A stretch of DNA of 64,000 bases from Stromatinia cepivora (Eukaryota > Ascomycota > Leotiomycetes > Helotiales > Sclerotiniaceae), in assembly GCA_014898415.1 (NCBI GenBank), contig RCTD01000010.1, forward strand, positions 496,001 through 560,000, given 5' to 3'. Position 1 is the first letter of the stretch. Every line of letters begins with the position of its first letter. The notes under the pieces were generated by a model. It worked only from the letters and a program-made list of their open reading frames with translations. It ran no database searches and had not been told where the DNA came from. The position numbers were made by a program, and so were the translations under genes. Shown here piece by piece: positions 1-10,673 of this stretch.

Positions 1-2
1 AC

Positions 3-632
3 AATAATGATTTAATAGCCTTCGGTTTACGAGCATTAAATTGGCTCAAACAAAATTTGCAAGATCCTGACGACAAGCTCATATGGGATCAATTGGCATA
101 TAAGGAAGACGGATCGACGGAAATAAATCGTATGAAATGGACATACAATACTGGATTCGCTATTCACGGTTTCACCCTTGCATATGAAGCTACTGGTAAC
201 GAAGAGCATTTGAAATCAGCAATAGAAATCGCAGAAGCGGCAATGAACCCTGAGTCACCCCTATTTGATCACTGTATTCCTGATCCCTTTCAAAGAATGC
301 TCTCAGATGGATCGTTCTTTCTACATCATCTAGTCGACGGTTATGTCGCTCTTTCCAAGCATACCCACACTCAACGAGTTCGGGATGAAATCCGTCGTAT
401 TGCGAATTGGGGAATAGAGTTCATGTTAGATCCAACGGATCAACTGTATTATCGCGGTAGTCGTCCGTATGCAATCTCTGAAGATCATGTGAGAAAATTT
501 AATGATAGGTTTGGTTTGAGCAAGACCCTGGAGATCAATGGACAGGAAAGAGATGAGCATGGAAATTTGTGCAAGACTATGCTTGGGTGTGCGAGTTGGG
601 CGAGAATACTTCATGCTGCGGAGACTATCTAA
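3..632 (+). CDS. GH76-like glycoside hydrolase, 3' part only
   Basis: The frame is open from the first bases of the window to a TAA at 630-632, so the start and upstream exons lie outside. The 209 residues visible contain WTYNTGFAIHG followed by a helix-rich stretch (AYEATGNEEHL, then IEIAEAAM), which resembles the Trp-Tyr-Asn-Gln/Thr-Gly signature and alternating helices of the GH76 (alpha-1,6-mannanase-like, alpha6/alpha6 barrel) fold. Fungal members act on mannan or on GPI-glycan in wall assembly, and many are secreted. No signal peptide or catalytic Asp pair can be judged, because the N-terminal half is missing. GH88/GH105 unsaturated-uronyl hydrolases share the same barrel and are the main alternative. 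The C-terminus (ARILHAAETI) looks natural, not truncated. It faces the nitrilase tail to tail across 374 bp. Confidence 0.6.
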   Translation, partial: NNDLIAFGLRALNWLKQNLQDPDDKLIWDQLAYKEDGSTEINRMKWTYNTGFAIHGFTLAYEATGNEEHLKSAIEIAEAAMNPESPLFDHCIPDPFQRMLSDGSFFLHHLVDGYVALSKHTHTQRVRDEIRRIANWGIEFMLDPTDQLYYRGSRPYAISEDHVRKFNDRFGLSKTLEINGQERDEHGNLCKTMLGCASWARILHAAETI

Positions 633-1006
633 GGGAGTAATTGTAAGGAAAGATATGGAAGTCCAATGAGTTTAGACAAATGAATGGATCAAAGTTTTCA
701 ATTGTATGCAATTCAAAATATCTTGCATAAGGAGAGTATAGATTCAACTTCACGATTGTAGCATCATTCAAGCATACCGATAATAATTTGATGGAAATGT
801 CATATGGGAGGCTAAAGTTCGTTCTTAGTAGACGATGGAACTTCGCTGGAACTTGCAGAGCAAGGGATGAAGAAGGAACTTTGTATAAGATCGTGCTTCA
901 AGCTGTGGAAAGTTTTGAATAAACGAACATCAGTTTTGTTTTCGACTATCCTAGGTGGCAAAGCATATTTTCTGCGGTTTAACCACTCAAGAACAGTCAT
1001 ATACAC
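633..1006. other. Convergent intergenic spacer
   Basis: This 374-bp gap lies between the stop codons of the GH76-like gene and the nitrilase. Short open frames here are antisense or random. No repeat or RNA gene is seen; it presumably holds the two 3' UTRs. Confidence 0.6.
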
Positions 1007-2087
1007 TCAATACATCCTAATTACATCATCATGCTTGCGGACTAAAGGCACAGAAGCCCCGCCTGCCACAATCTTATCATCCGACCACTCTGGAGTTCTA
1101 TCCACATGCAACTCGAAGATCCCAGGACGTTTATAATGCCCACTAGCATCAATCCACACCTTCACACCTCCTAAATCTTCAAAATCAATCTCCGCTTTTA
1201 AGAATTTTTCCTCAGCCCCAGTATGCGGACCTGCTAACACGGTACAAAATGGATGAATAACAGCACTCCAACCCCCTCCCTTCTTAACCAAATCCTGCGG
1301 TCCCAAATTCTTCTCCATCCACTCTAATGTCCCATCATCTACATAATTACTCGCACAAATAACCCAAACCTGTGCCGTCAATGCATGATTCTTCATCAAT
1401 GCCTCGATCTGCACATCAGCCACCAATTCAAATCCAGATATAGTACTTAGAGCAGCCCACGCCGCGGCGTGAATTTCCTGACGCTCTTCAATCAGCACTT
1501 GACGTGCATTATTCATGGTATTCTCCCAACATGCAAGTCCTCCTACTCTTCCCACACTACTAGGCCATACGCGTAATGTGTGTCCGCTTCCTTGGGCCCA
1601 GATCGTGCGTTCCGCGTGCGTGGGTTGCATCTTTCTGTGTACGCCTAGTAATGTGCCGTCGACGTCAATGAAGGCTTGCGAGTTGAATAATGTATAACCC
1701 CCATCAACTCGCTCTGAAATTCCAATGGAAACCGCGATCTTCAGTTCGGCGCAGATACGCATAATAGGTAGGAGATCCCCTCCCGTTTCTCCAACTACAA
1801 CGCTTTCGTCTGCGTATCGTGCTTGTGCGCCGGCATATTTTAGTGGTGCATAGGTTTGGATAAAATACTATTCCATGCATTTCTGTTAGCACTGTACTTT
1901 GAGACGATATCGTATGGAAATTTACCGGATATCCAGGCACGAAGGTTTCTGGGAATACTAAGAAGTCGATTCCTTGATCTTTGCCTTCTTTGATGAGTCG
2001 TAAAGCTTTTTCAATGCTGCTCTTCTTATCCATAAAGACTGGCGCGGCGTGAATTGCGGCTGCGATGATCTTTTTTCCCATTTTCAC
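1007..2087 (-). CDS. Nitrilase (C-N hydrolase family, branch 1), two exons
   Basis: Proposed exons are 2087-1926 and 1867-1007. The 58-nt intron (1925-1868) has GT..AG ends and joins GYP to YFIQTYAPLKYAG in frame, giving 340 residues, normal for fungal nitrilases. The Glu-Lys-Cys triad is complete: Glu47 in VFPETFVPGYP, Lys133 in GVHRKMQPTHAER and Cys167 in LACWENTMN. The family hydrolyses nitriles to acids plus ammonia, or cyanide to formamide in cyanide hydratases. Substrate cannot be decided here; the length and CWEN motif fit branch-1 nitrilases generally. There is no signal peptide, so the enzyme is probably cytosolic. The start is the first ATG at 2087 (MKMGKK); a second ATG two codons later gives almost the same protein. 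No truncation is seen, and the gene is probably functional. Confidence 0.9.
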
Positions 2088-5000
2088 TAATGATATTTGA
2101 TCGAGGTGTTGAAGAGTAAATATTGTTGGGATGAAATGATAGATATTAAAGATCCGCCTCCGTGTGGAGTGTTTATGTAAATCTGAAGTAAGTCAATTGT
2201 CTGTCAGCTCATTTGTCGTCTGCACAGTATTACAGGCAACACCATGTATACCTCGAGTACCACATTCTATAAGATAATAGCAGTAAGATAAGCTATGTTT
2301 CGAGGTTTGATTTGTATCTGACTATAGGCTGACAGCTACCCCGCATTGTACCTCGTTTGCCCCGCATTTAGGGTTGCAATGTGCAACTCGATCTGCGCGT
2401 ATTATGTCACAGAACTTCGGAATAGAAATATGAGAGGTGACTGGGATAGTGAAGTGCCTTTTTAGATTCTAGGGAGATTAGATTACAGGTTGTGAAGTAA
2501 ATTAGGGGTAAATTGCGTGGTCATAGCCTCCTTTCGCTAAAGGCACAGGCAGGCAGTGGGCATCATGTTGTGATAAATACTTCGCTGATCCTAGACATGC
2601 ATAGAAATAAATTCGCTATTCCATTCTCTATACTCCCGATCATGCGCAAACCCACCGAAATTGCTAAACACAGGGCGTGAAAGGCAAACACATTAGGGAG
2701 AGCCCTAGAAAATTGAATTGGCGGTTAAGTTAATTATTGAATAGTAGAAATGATTTTGAGGTTGTGAAGCTTTTCGCTCTCGTCTCTTAGTATCTGCTGG
2801 AAAACCAAATCTTTTCAAAATATTAGTTTTATCGCTGTCACCTATGTATGTATATCTTCACATATTAACCGAGATCACATCAGCCGAAAATTCGGAAGAG
2901 GTATGGATAACATCGGAAACCAAAGCCGGCTACGCTCAATTCTCACGCTTTTAAAATCTACCCCGCCATATACTCGTGTTGTGAGGATGCTGGACAAAAC
3001 ATGTGTGTAATCGGTTTGACCAATCTGTTTATCTTGGGAACTTCAGTGCAGCTTAAGTCTTAAATAATGAAGGGTTGGGGAACAAGTAGCGAAAGAGAAA
3101 GAAAAGTGAATAGATTAACGAATACATGAAGAGGGGGTATGTGAGATTACCTCTCTTGCCATGAGAAGCTAAGTCAATTGAGTCGTATGATGTGTATTGA
3201 TTTTATTTTTTTAGCTTGATGAGAAGGCTGTATATTATTAGCAAGAATGGGTGACTTTTAGTTCTTTAGTAGCTCCTAATTATAGCCAGGAAAGTCCGTG
3301 AGTGTTCTCTGGGTTTGAAATGGAAGATTTTAGGCAAAAGAAGATTTCTGCAGTGCAAGATTTTGCATTGAGGCATCTGGACATGTCTTTCGATGTTTCG
3401 TTATCTCGCCCAGTATAACTGAGACTCTCTCAGATTCTCGACAATAGTTGGTAGGACTGAAGTCTATGACAGCCAGCTAAGACGAGATTCTTCCTTTGTG
3501 CCCAAGACTAATACGGATCTAATATCATATTCTATCTTTGAAACTGATCTTGTGCACTTCACATATCAGCTACCCGTATCTTCATACTAGACCATGAACT
3601 CTCCAAGTCCTTCTTGCTCAGGAGTTTCCATTTGGTACTAGAGAGTGTCATCTCACCTAAAATATACAGCGGGACTATTATATAATACTTCCTACCAATT
3701 TCTCGCTGAGATGATGCAGCGACTCCTTGATTCATATGATTAGCTGGTGAATAGACGACAATTGATTAATTCATTCTTTTAGGTGATTTCATTTGATTTT
3801 AAGAACAAGTGAAGTGAAAATTCCTTTGAATAGTGGCTAATGAGTTCGAATGAATTATTCACAAGAGTAATAGCCAGCTAAGCCCCTCTAAATGATCTCA
3901 TTATTCATATATTGCTAGTGAAAGGAGTCATTAATCGAAAGTTAATCAACGGCCAGCCTAGTATCTCGGCAATGCATTCAATCGAGGACTAATTATTGCG
4001 ACAACTTGCTATTTATGTGCTTCTGTAGGTTGTTCCTAGCTCTGATAGAATAAGAGGTGAAGACTAAGATGTCAGTTTGTGTCATAGGAGTATGAGGAAG
4101 GTGCTTGTTCGCAGGAACTTAAAGGTGTCAATTGTAGGAAAGGAGGCTTGCATCTTACCTACGAGCATATGTGCAGCTGAATAGCAGCTTAAGCGGGCTA
4201 TGAAAAAAGTGTAGAATATAGAAATCTAGGCATGACTTTCTGCTGTGCTTAGTGTAAGAAAGGATGGAAACGATACCATGGAGAATTCGGAATGATAGTT
4301 AAAGTTGAGGTTAGACGATAAATTGATTGCTTCCGACAATCACTCGTCCCAAGAGGTATTAGATAGATGGGTGCGGACTTGTGTAATGTCTCGATCGATA
4401 CTATATCTACGAAATCAACAAAATATTTTCAACATTTGCGCTATTATTGCACTACTAATTTCATATGTAAGTAGCTCACTTTTCGAAATCTGGGAGTTCC
4501 ACTGCTTAAAAAAAGCAAACTCATGAAGCTGATTTGATCCATGCGGACCATGGAGGAGATAAATTGAATTTTTTTCAATGTGGGTGGCTTAAAATTATCC
4601 TCTGTAAGAGTATTGACTTTCATCTATGGAGGACCGCATGCATGACCCCAGGTCATGTAATAGGATCCTTCAAAGATCTTAGAAAGCTTGTTAGGGGTAA
4701 AACATGGTGACTGAAGGATTCACCGTCGGGAGTAAAATTAGATCGAGCCCCACTTGAATAAACAAGTAATTCTATGACGCATATTCTTGATAAATATTTC
4801 TGAGACGGAGGAGACGAGTACAAGGATGAAGAAGATAAACAGAATGAACAAATGTGGTCCGAATTGTGGGAAAAAAAAACTTCAGAGATATAGATTTGAA
4901 CCACCCTCAGTTTATTTAATAGTTAAGTATGCAGAATGAGATTTCTAAGATTGACAACAACTATAAAGAGTTCTTGGAATGATATCATCGCTATTTAGCT

Positions 5001-8000
5001 CTCATAAAGAGCTAATAGTCCCAGGATATTCATGAAAATTCAGTAGTAAAGTACATGTATAGTCTATGGTATAAAAAAGCATTTTATCACACAGGGAGCT
5101 ATATTGTTGTTCAGTCGCACCTTTTCCTAACTTTGCTAATATTCAGAATGCAAAAGCTGACGGCTTGAACCTTTTGTACTTTTGTGGTGTATTTTGTAAC
5201 TGTACACGCTTTAATCAAAGCTATTTTCAAGTGTTTTATTACAACAGTCCAAAGCATGCTGTGGAACTATACATCCACACATTCTAAGCTCGCTAGGGGA
5301 AATTGCTCATTAAACTATCTGGCACATTGGCATGCACCGTGACAAGATTCACCGTTTTAGCTGTGTTAATGGAATTCATTATTTGATAAAAGCTTTCCTA
5401 ACGATATACTAGCCCGATTTTGTGACTTCTCTTCCCAATAAAATTGTAGCCCCAAAGACCACGGTACCCATGGCAGTGATATACCGAGGCTACCAAGGTC
5501 GATCTAGATACCGTTTGTATATTGACTCTCACAACAGATAAATATAGTCGCTTGCAGGAACTACATGAGAAAACATATAATTTTCCAGCCATCATAAAGA
5601 GCATAGATGCTTTCTGGCCTTGGACCTACTCTGCTTTTTATAACTGAGAGGTTTAGACAAGTAATAGAATGCAGTGCGATATAAAGGACTATACGTCCCT
5701 ACAGTGAGGTGATGGTTAGCTGCATTGTCACTTTCCGCGCTGTTGTTGCTCGTAAAGTCTTGGTTATAATATATTGGATGGAAGTTGAGCAGAAGCTTAA
5801 ACTACAGACTCCTAGTATTCGAAAACATCGATTGAAAAAGGCTTCATAAATGAACTTGTCGGGACAACTGTATACGGGGAAGTGAAGCTTATCAACGAAC
5901 GTATAATACTCTTATAGTTAATACGTTTGATTTGCCTGAAGAGCTATATAATGGTGCGTGCCGAGGCACTAGTGCGAACACTAGTGGGCACGTGATCCTT
6001 ACCATGCACGTGATTCATATTCCGACAGAACTTCAATCCTCCGCCAAACCACATGCGACAGCGCAACTTAATCGGTTTGTTGACCTTGGATGGTAAAGTC
6101 TGGCACCAACGGAGCCTAATATAACCAACTAAGAAAGAGCTGGTGCGAATGTCAAGTGAATCCTTTACATGCCAAGGAGTACGGCATCACACGTCTAATT
6201 AGCTACTGAGGCATGATGTGCAAGACATTAAATTGCCAATTAACTGTGATTCATTTGAGAGTCCTGGGTTTCAAATGCCATGGTGAATTCTTACTTATCA
6301 TTAGATGTTGCATACAAATAAGTAGTTTTGAATGAATTTGAAACTTTGAGAAGATTCATTATGTGCAGTGAATTTGGCTGGTGATCTGATACAATAATCG
6401 AACGTCAGGTTGAATTCCTCACTAGCAGAAGCGCTCTATAGAAACCATTGAGCTCTCAAGAAGTCGAAAAGCTACAGTTTAAAGCGTTCTTTAGGACCGG
6501 GGAAGAGGGAAAAGCTGGAGGAGAAACTTCCATACCAATAAACTGAAAACAAAGTTTGGCAATGAATGGGGATATAGTACGTTGCTTGGGCTTCCAAATA
6601 GTATAGATTGGTGTTATAAACCTATCGAGATTAAAAGTCACAAATTTTGTATGACTATCATATTCGGATCCGAATTTCAAGTCAGCATTTCAATAAGGAT
6701 TTTTACTGTCAACTTTGAACGGCAAATTGTTGTTTGGAGAAAATAGCGACTTTTGTAGATGAGACGAAAAGACTAAATAGAACGTTGAAAACTCAATCCG
6801 TGAAGCATTTAAACCATAAGCTACGAAAAGCATAACTGCTTTCCTCAAATTTCCCACACTATTTTCAACGGTCGGGAGCCATTTAACACGACTGTAGTTT
6901 ATGAGCAGAGTCTCGGACCTTGATATAAGCAGTGGATAGAGAACCAGACAGTTGTATGCTAAACGTGACAATTACCGAAAAGGCTTGGCACATTGCCTAG
7001 AATAAACACAATACCAAAGAAAACATTCTGGTGATACTTAAGGAGACATCCAAGATGATACTTGCTATTAACAGCTTCTAGCAGAATAACAACAACCATC
7101 CAAGATGTTTCAGGGCATTTGAGGACACTCAGATATGTGGTCCTACCACAGGATCAGTGAGATAAAATTGTTCTGCATCTTGAATATAATTTCTGGTGCT
7201 GCGACTTTATATTTTGTAATTGCCTTTTGTTGTCAATGTTATCTCCCCTCTGAAAAAGCCAATGCGAAACAACATCCCTGGAAGGGTTGTCCGTTTAAGA
7301 GTATCGAAGAACAGTCTGCTATCCACGTATTGTATAACTTTCATCGAGCAACATGCCTGAAGATACAGATTAACCGATAAAAAATTGATCTGAGCTAATT
7401 TATGCACTCAAAGCCGAGAATAGAACTACAGTTTATGCAAGTTTATCGTCCAGGGCCTGACCCATTGGGTTTCCACATAGGGCGAAGATATGAAATAGAT
7501 AGCAAAGTCACGAACAGGATCCAAAAAACAGAAGGATTATTCAATTCAATATTGCCCGCCAAATTGAATAGTGATTAAGAGTAAATACGCATTCATGTCT
7601 TGAAAGCGCCTCTGAAAACGAACACATGGAAAATTCACCAAGAAGGCAATTTGATCTCACTACCGAGGCCGAAGTCCACAGGCGTTTCAGTTATTAAGAC
7701 GTGAACTTTACTACATTTCCCCAACTTGGTGTATGAAATCCACCTAAATAGCACCAAATTGCCTCTCCATCGGGTAAAGAATTGAAGGAAGCAGAAGGAG
7801 GAGCAGATTTTATCCAGTTTCCCATATATTTCATTGAATCCTTGTCGAAATACCGGAAAGTAGTTATGGTTATCATTTGTGTAATAATCAATTGGTAGAA
7901 GAGACGAGTAGCAGAATAAATTTATACTTAATCGTCCAAACTACTTTCGATCAAGACTTTCTGTATGGTTTCAGAGTAAGAAAACTTCCTGCTATGGTTT

Positions 8001-8380
8001 TGCTGCTAACGGAGATCACTCGTCTCTGCTCGCATAGCTTTTGAGACCACCTGTGCGATTGAATTAGCAAGAGGAATTCCGAGTTCTAAGGTAGGATATA
8101 TGCAAAAGAACAAAGTATAGAAACACGGAAAATGCATCGCGTGTAGGACCGGGAAAATAAGCGAGCAAAGACTCTGAGAATAATGGCTCCACAAGCCCTG
8201 TTCTTGGCGAACCAAGCCCCGATCAAATTTAGAATTAAAATTGGCAGATGAAAGTGAATATTAATTACGAATGTGCATCGAATTCATCGGAAAGGAATAC
8301 TTGACGGCATTCACCCTAGTCTAGCGGGTGCCTGACTCTCGAGGCATCGGTCATGTGATTTTTAATATCTCCGTCAGGAG
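2088..8380. other. Gene desert, 6.3 kb
   Basis: No open frame here has family features, a plausible multi-exon structure or a credible start. The longest frames are under 100 codons and look random. The upstream edge (2088 to about 2400) would hold the nitrilase promoter. The only structure worth recording is the twice-open minus frame at 6456-6971, listed separately. Confidence 0.5.
6456..6971 (-). pseudogene. Possible decayed ORF, one in-frame stop
   Basis: Two minus-strand open frames, 6971-6690 and 6680-6456, share one reading frame and are separated by a single stop codon, giving about 170 codons in all. I do not recognise the product. It may be a remnant of a gene in this desert, or a chance frame in moderately AT-rich DNA; no splice sites or conserved motif settle it. 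Confidence 0.15.
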
Positions 8381-8411
8381 AGTCTAGTCGGCCGTTTTCT
8401 AAATCGCGTAT
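8381..8411 (+). repeat. Left inverted arm of nested element
   Basis: Pairs with the right arm at 10641-10673; see the element entry. Confidence 0.5.
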
Positions 8412-8600
8412 TTTGAATCTGCTTTTCGTGTTTTTTTGAATATATATTGACCTCGTTCAATTATATTATATTATAATTAATAATTGAAAATTGTATTATA
8501 GATAAATACATTACTTATCTACATTTTGCATTTTTTATTTTTATGAAATTCCGAATAGTTATAATTCAATTGTTGTTTCTTTAATTCTAAATCCAAACCT

Positions 8601-8605
8601 GAAAG
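8601..8605 (+). repeat. Target-site duplication GAAAG, left copy
   Basis: GAAAG directly precedes the left LTR and recurs directly after the right LTR (10282-10286). A 5-bp duplication is usual for Ty3/gypsy-type integrases. Confidence 0.85.
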
Positions 8606-8755
8606 TGTGACGAACCCAACGAGTGTTTAGAGATCAATCTTAGAATTAAAAGCTATAGAGTTAAAGAGAGTATACTACAAAGCTATATATATGATCGATT
8701 CGGAGCTTAGTACTGTACTAATCCGATCGTATACGATTATATATATCTTATAACA
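8606..8755 (-). repeat. 3' LTR (150 bp)
   Basis: Compared with the LTR at 10132-10281 I count about 26 differences. All are transitions, with no indel or transversion, the pattern expected of RIP. On the minus strand it runs TGTTATAAG..CGTCACA. Confidence 0.85.
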
Positions 8756-8771
8756 TTACCCCCCCCTTTTG
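8756..8771 (-). other. Polypurine tract of the LTR element
   Basis: On the minus strand the tract AAAAGGGGGGGTAA lies directly before the 3' LTR. This is where plus-strand DNA synthesis primes in retroelements. Its counterpart at 61935-61952 is nearly the same. Confidence 0.7.
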
Positions 8772-10131
8772 AAAAATTCACCTCGAATTTGTTTTAAATG
8801 AATAATTTAAATACAAAATGATTATTAATCTTCTTTTGATAAAAATTCCTGATATATGGATTGCATTACAACCAACGAATATGCATTTATCGTACCATTT
8901 GCTTTTTCCAAACGATCTTCAAAATATCGGCTATTGATTATCTTTTCAAGATCCTTATCATCATCGTTTTCGGGTTCAGTAGTCAGTATAATAATTGATA
9001 CAGGCTCTTATCGATCTTGGGTTTCTTGATACAGGTTTAATAAATATATTCGTATTCAATGAGAATTATTTTTATATCATATATATTTATTTTGTTTATA
9101 TAAAAAAGTTCTTTCAGAAAAGGAAAACTTGGGTATTTGTATACAAAGTAGAATCAAAGTATGATCGGGTTTGTCCGATTGGGCATCAAAAAGGCTAAAA
9201 GTACCAATAATATTAAGATTACTAATATCCATTGGATCGTAGTTCTGAGAATAAAATGGATTCTGCAATATATATAGGGTTCTAGACTCACTAGAATGGA
9301 ATGATACAGGGAATCTATTCGCTATACAAACAACTAGTTGTTATATAACCTGAACAAAGTCGGGATAAGAATAGAGAAAAGAAAGTTGTTGAGAAAAATG
9401 ATTTCTAAAAGTAATATTGAATCTATTGCAAAAAGTTGAGATTTTATTCGAATCGGGCCAATTCTGATCTTTAACTTCATAAAGAGTCTTTTCGAATTTT
9501 GCAATATAGGTATATAAAAAATCGGTTCCTTGTTTGAAAATAAATAACTTATCTTCAGCTTTTTGAACTTTATTCGGATTGTTATAAATGTGTGTGAGTT
9601 GATCCAGGATCGTTGTATGATTTAAAGGAATGTTTTGATCAAAAAAAGAAAGCTGAAATAGTACTATAGCTTGTATGTAAAATTCGAGATTAAGATAAAC
9701 ATAATAAAATTAAACTATAGAGTTGCTGATCACAATGCTGTCTACTTGTAGTTTCGTTCGAATCGAAGGAAGCTAAATATCGAACTTTTGAGAACTATTA
9801 TTGAACTTTTCAGGATCAGAAAGAAAGGGTTTCGGATAAAAAAGAGTATAAGCAATAGGAGTACATTCGAGAATCAGGGAGCGTAGGAACAAAATTTCAT
9901 CCCACTAACGAGTCATTTCACCACGAAGTTCTGCAATCGTGAGGTTTATCGAATTGTAATTTATAATTTAGAAATTAAGAGTAAGAAAAAAAATAATACC
10001 TTTGAATAATATTAAGAAGATCTATATACAAATAAATAAATATAAATATATACTTAGGATAAAAGCAAATGGAGTATACATAAATATAAACATATATTAT
10101 TTTATTTCTTATCTAAAAGAGTTTTTAATAA

Positions 10132-10281
10132 TATAACGAATTCAATAAATGTTTAAAGATCAACCTTAGAATTAAAAGCTACAAAGTTAAAAAGAATATA
10201 CTACAAAGCTATATATATGATCGGCTCGGAGCTTAATACCGTACTAATCCGATCGTACGCGATCACGTGTATCTCGTGACA
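10132..10281 (-). repeat. 5' LTR (150 bp)
   Basis: Partner of the LTR at 8606-8755. It keeps more C/G at its right end (TGTCACGAGATACACG on the minus strand) and is more mutated at its left end. I could not recognise a tRNA primer-binding site beside it, probably because of decay. Confidence 0.85.
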
Positions 10282-10286
10282 GAAAG
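10282..10286 (+). repeat. Target-site duplication GAAAG, right copy
   Basis: Matches 8601-8605. Confidence 0.85.
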
Positions 10287-10640
10287 GATAAATTTGGTGT
10301 ATCATATAATTTATCATAAAATATTAAAAAATTAAAATATTATTTCATTTCTTATCAAATAATATTGAAATTGAGATATATAGTAATTAAGATCTATTAG
10401 AATTTTCTATAAAATTTTTAATTATTTTAAATAAAAATTGAGAGATATAAAATTTAAAAATTATAATAAATTATAATTAAAAATAAATATTATTAATAAT
10501 TCAATATCAAAAATAATTAAAAATAAATTAAAAATAAATTTTAAATCTTCTTGATTAACTGATTTCAAATTATTTATTTAATTTTTTATAAATTAAATTT
10601 TTAAAAAGTTATCATATAAATATAATTTCATACGGGTCTG

Positions 10641-10673
10641 ATACGCATTATTTAGAAAATGACCGACTAGACC
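10641..10673 (-). repeat. Right inverted arm of nested element
   Basis: Reverse-complement partner of 8381-8411, with mostly transition differences. Confidence 0.5.

Larger units (their letters stand above)
8606..10281 (-). mobile_element. RIP-mutated, internally reduced LTR retrotransposon (Ty3/gypsy-like)
   Basis: The element is 1,676 bp, with 150-bp LTRs at 8606-8755 and 10132-10281, TG..CA-type ends and a GAAAG duplication. A purine tract (seven G followed by TAA on the minus strand) abuts the left LTR, so the element reads on the minus strand with its 3' LTR on the left. The internal 1.4 kb is strongly AT-rich and has no intact ORF. On the minus strand just before the purine tract, about 50 codons remain open and end SKED (about 8838-8990), including EKIINSRYF, which resembles the start of a retroelement chromodomain. 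The length is far below that of an autonomous element, so it is non-autonomous or deleted. The terminal bases resemble those of the gypsy element at 61.6-64 kb, though the LTR lengths differ (150 versus 282 bp). Confidence 0.85.
8381..10673. mobile_element. Older element with diverged inverted arms, host of the nested LTR element
   Basis: The left arm 8381-8411 and the reverse complement of 10641-10673 match over about 31 positions. Both contain GTCTAGTCGG, then TTTTCTAAAT and GCGTAT; the differences are mainly C/T or G/A plus a 2-base gap. Removing the LTR insertion and one target copy leaves an element of about 610 bp. Outside the arms the two sides align only weakly (shared AATAT-like words), so the true termini and target duplication are not fixed. 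The class is unknown; it could be a MITE or a RIP-degraded terminal-inverted-repeat transposon. Confidence 0.45.

Noticed and set aside
7135..7155. Sequence alike to the region just upstream of the dehydrogenase start (both can read MWSYHRI)
   Set aside because: Only about 17 of 20 bases match, with no flanking similarity; treated as chance.
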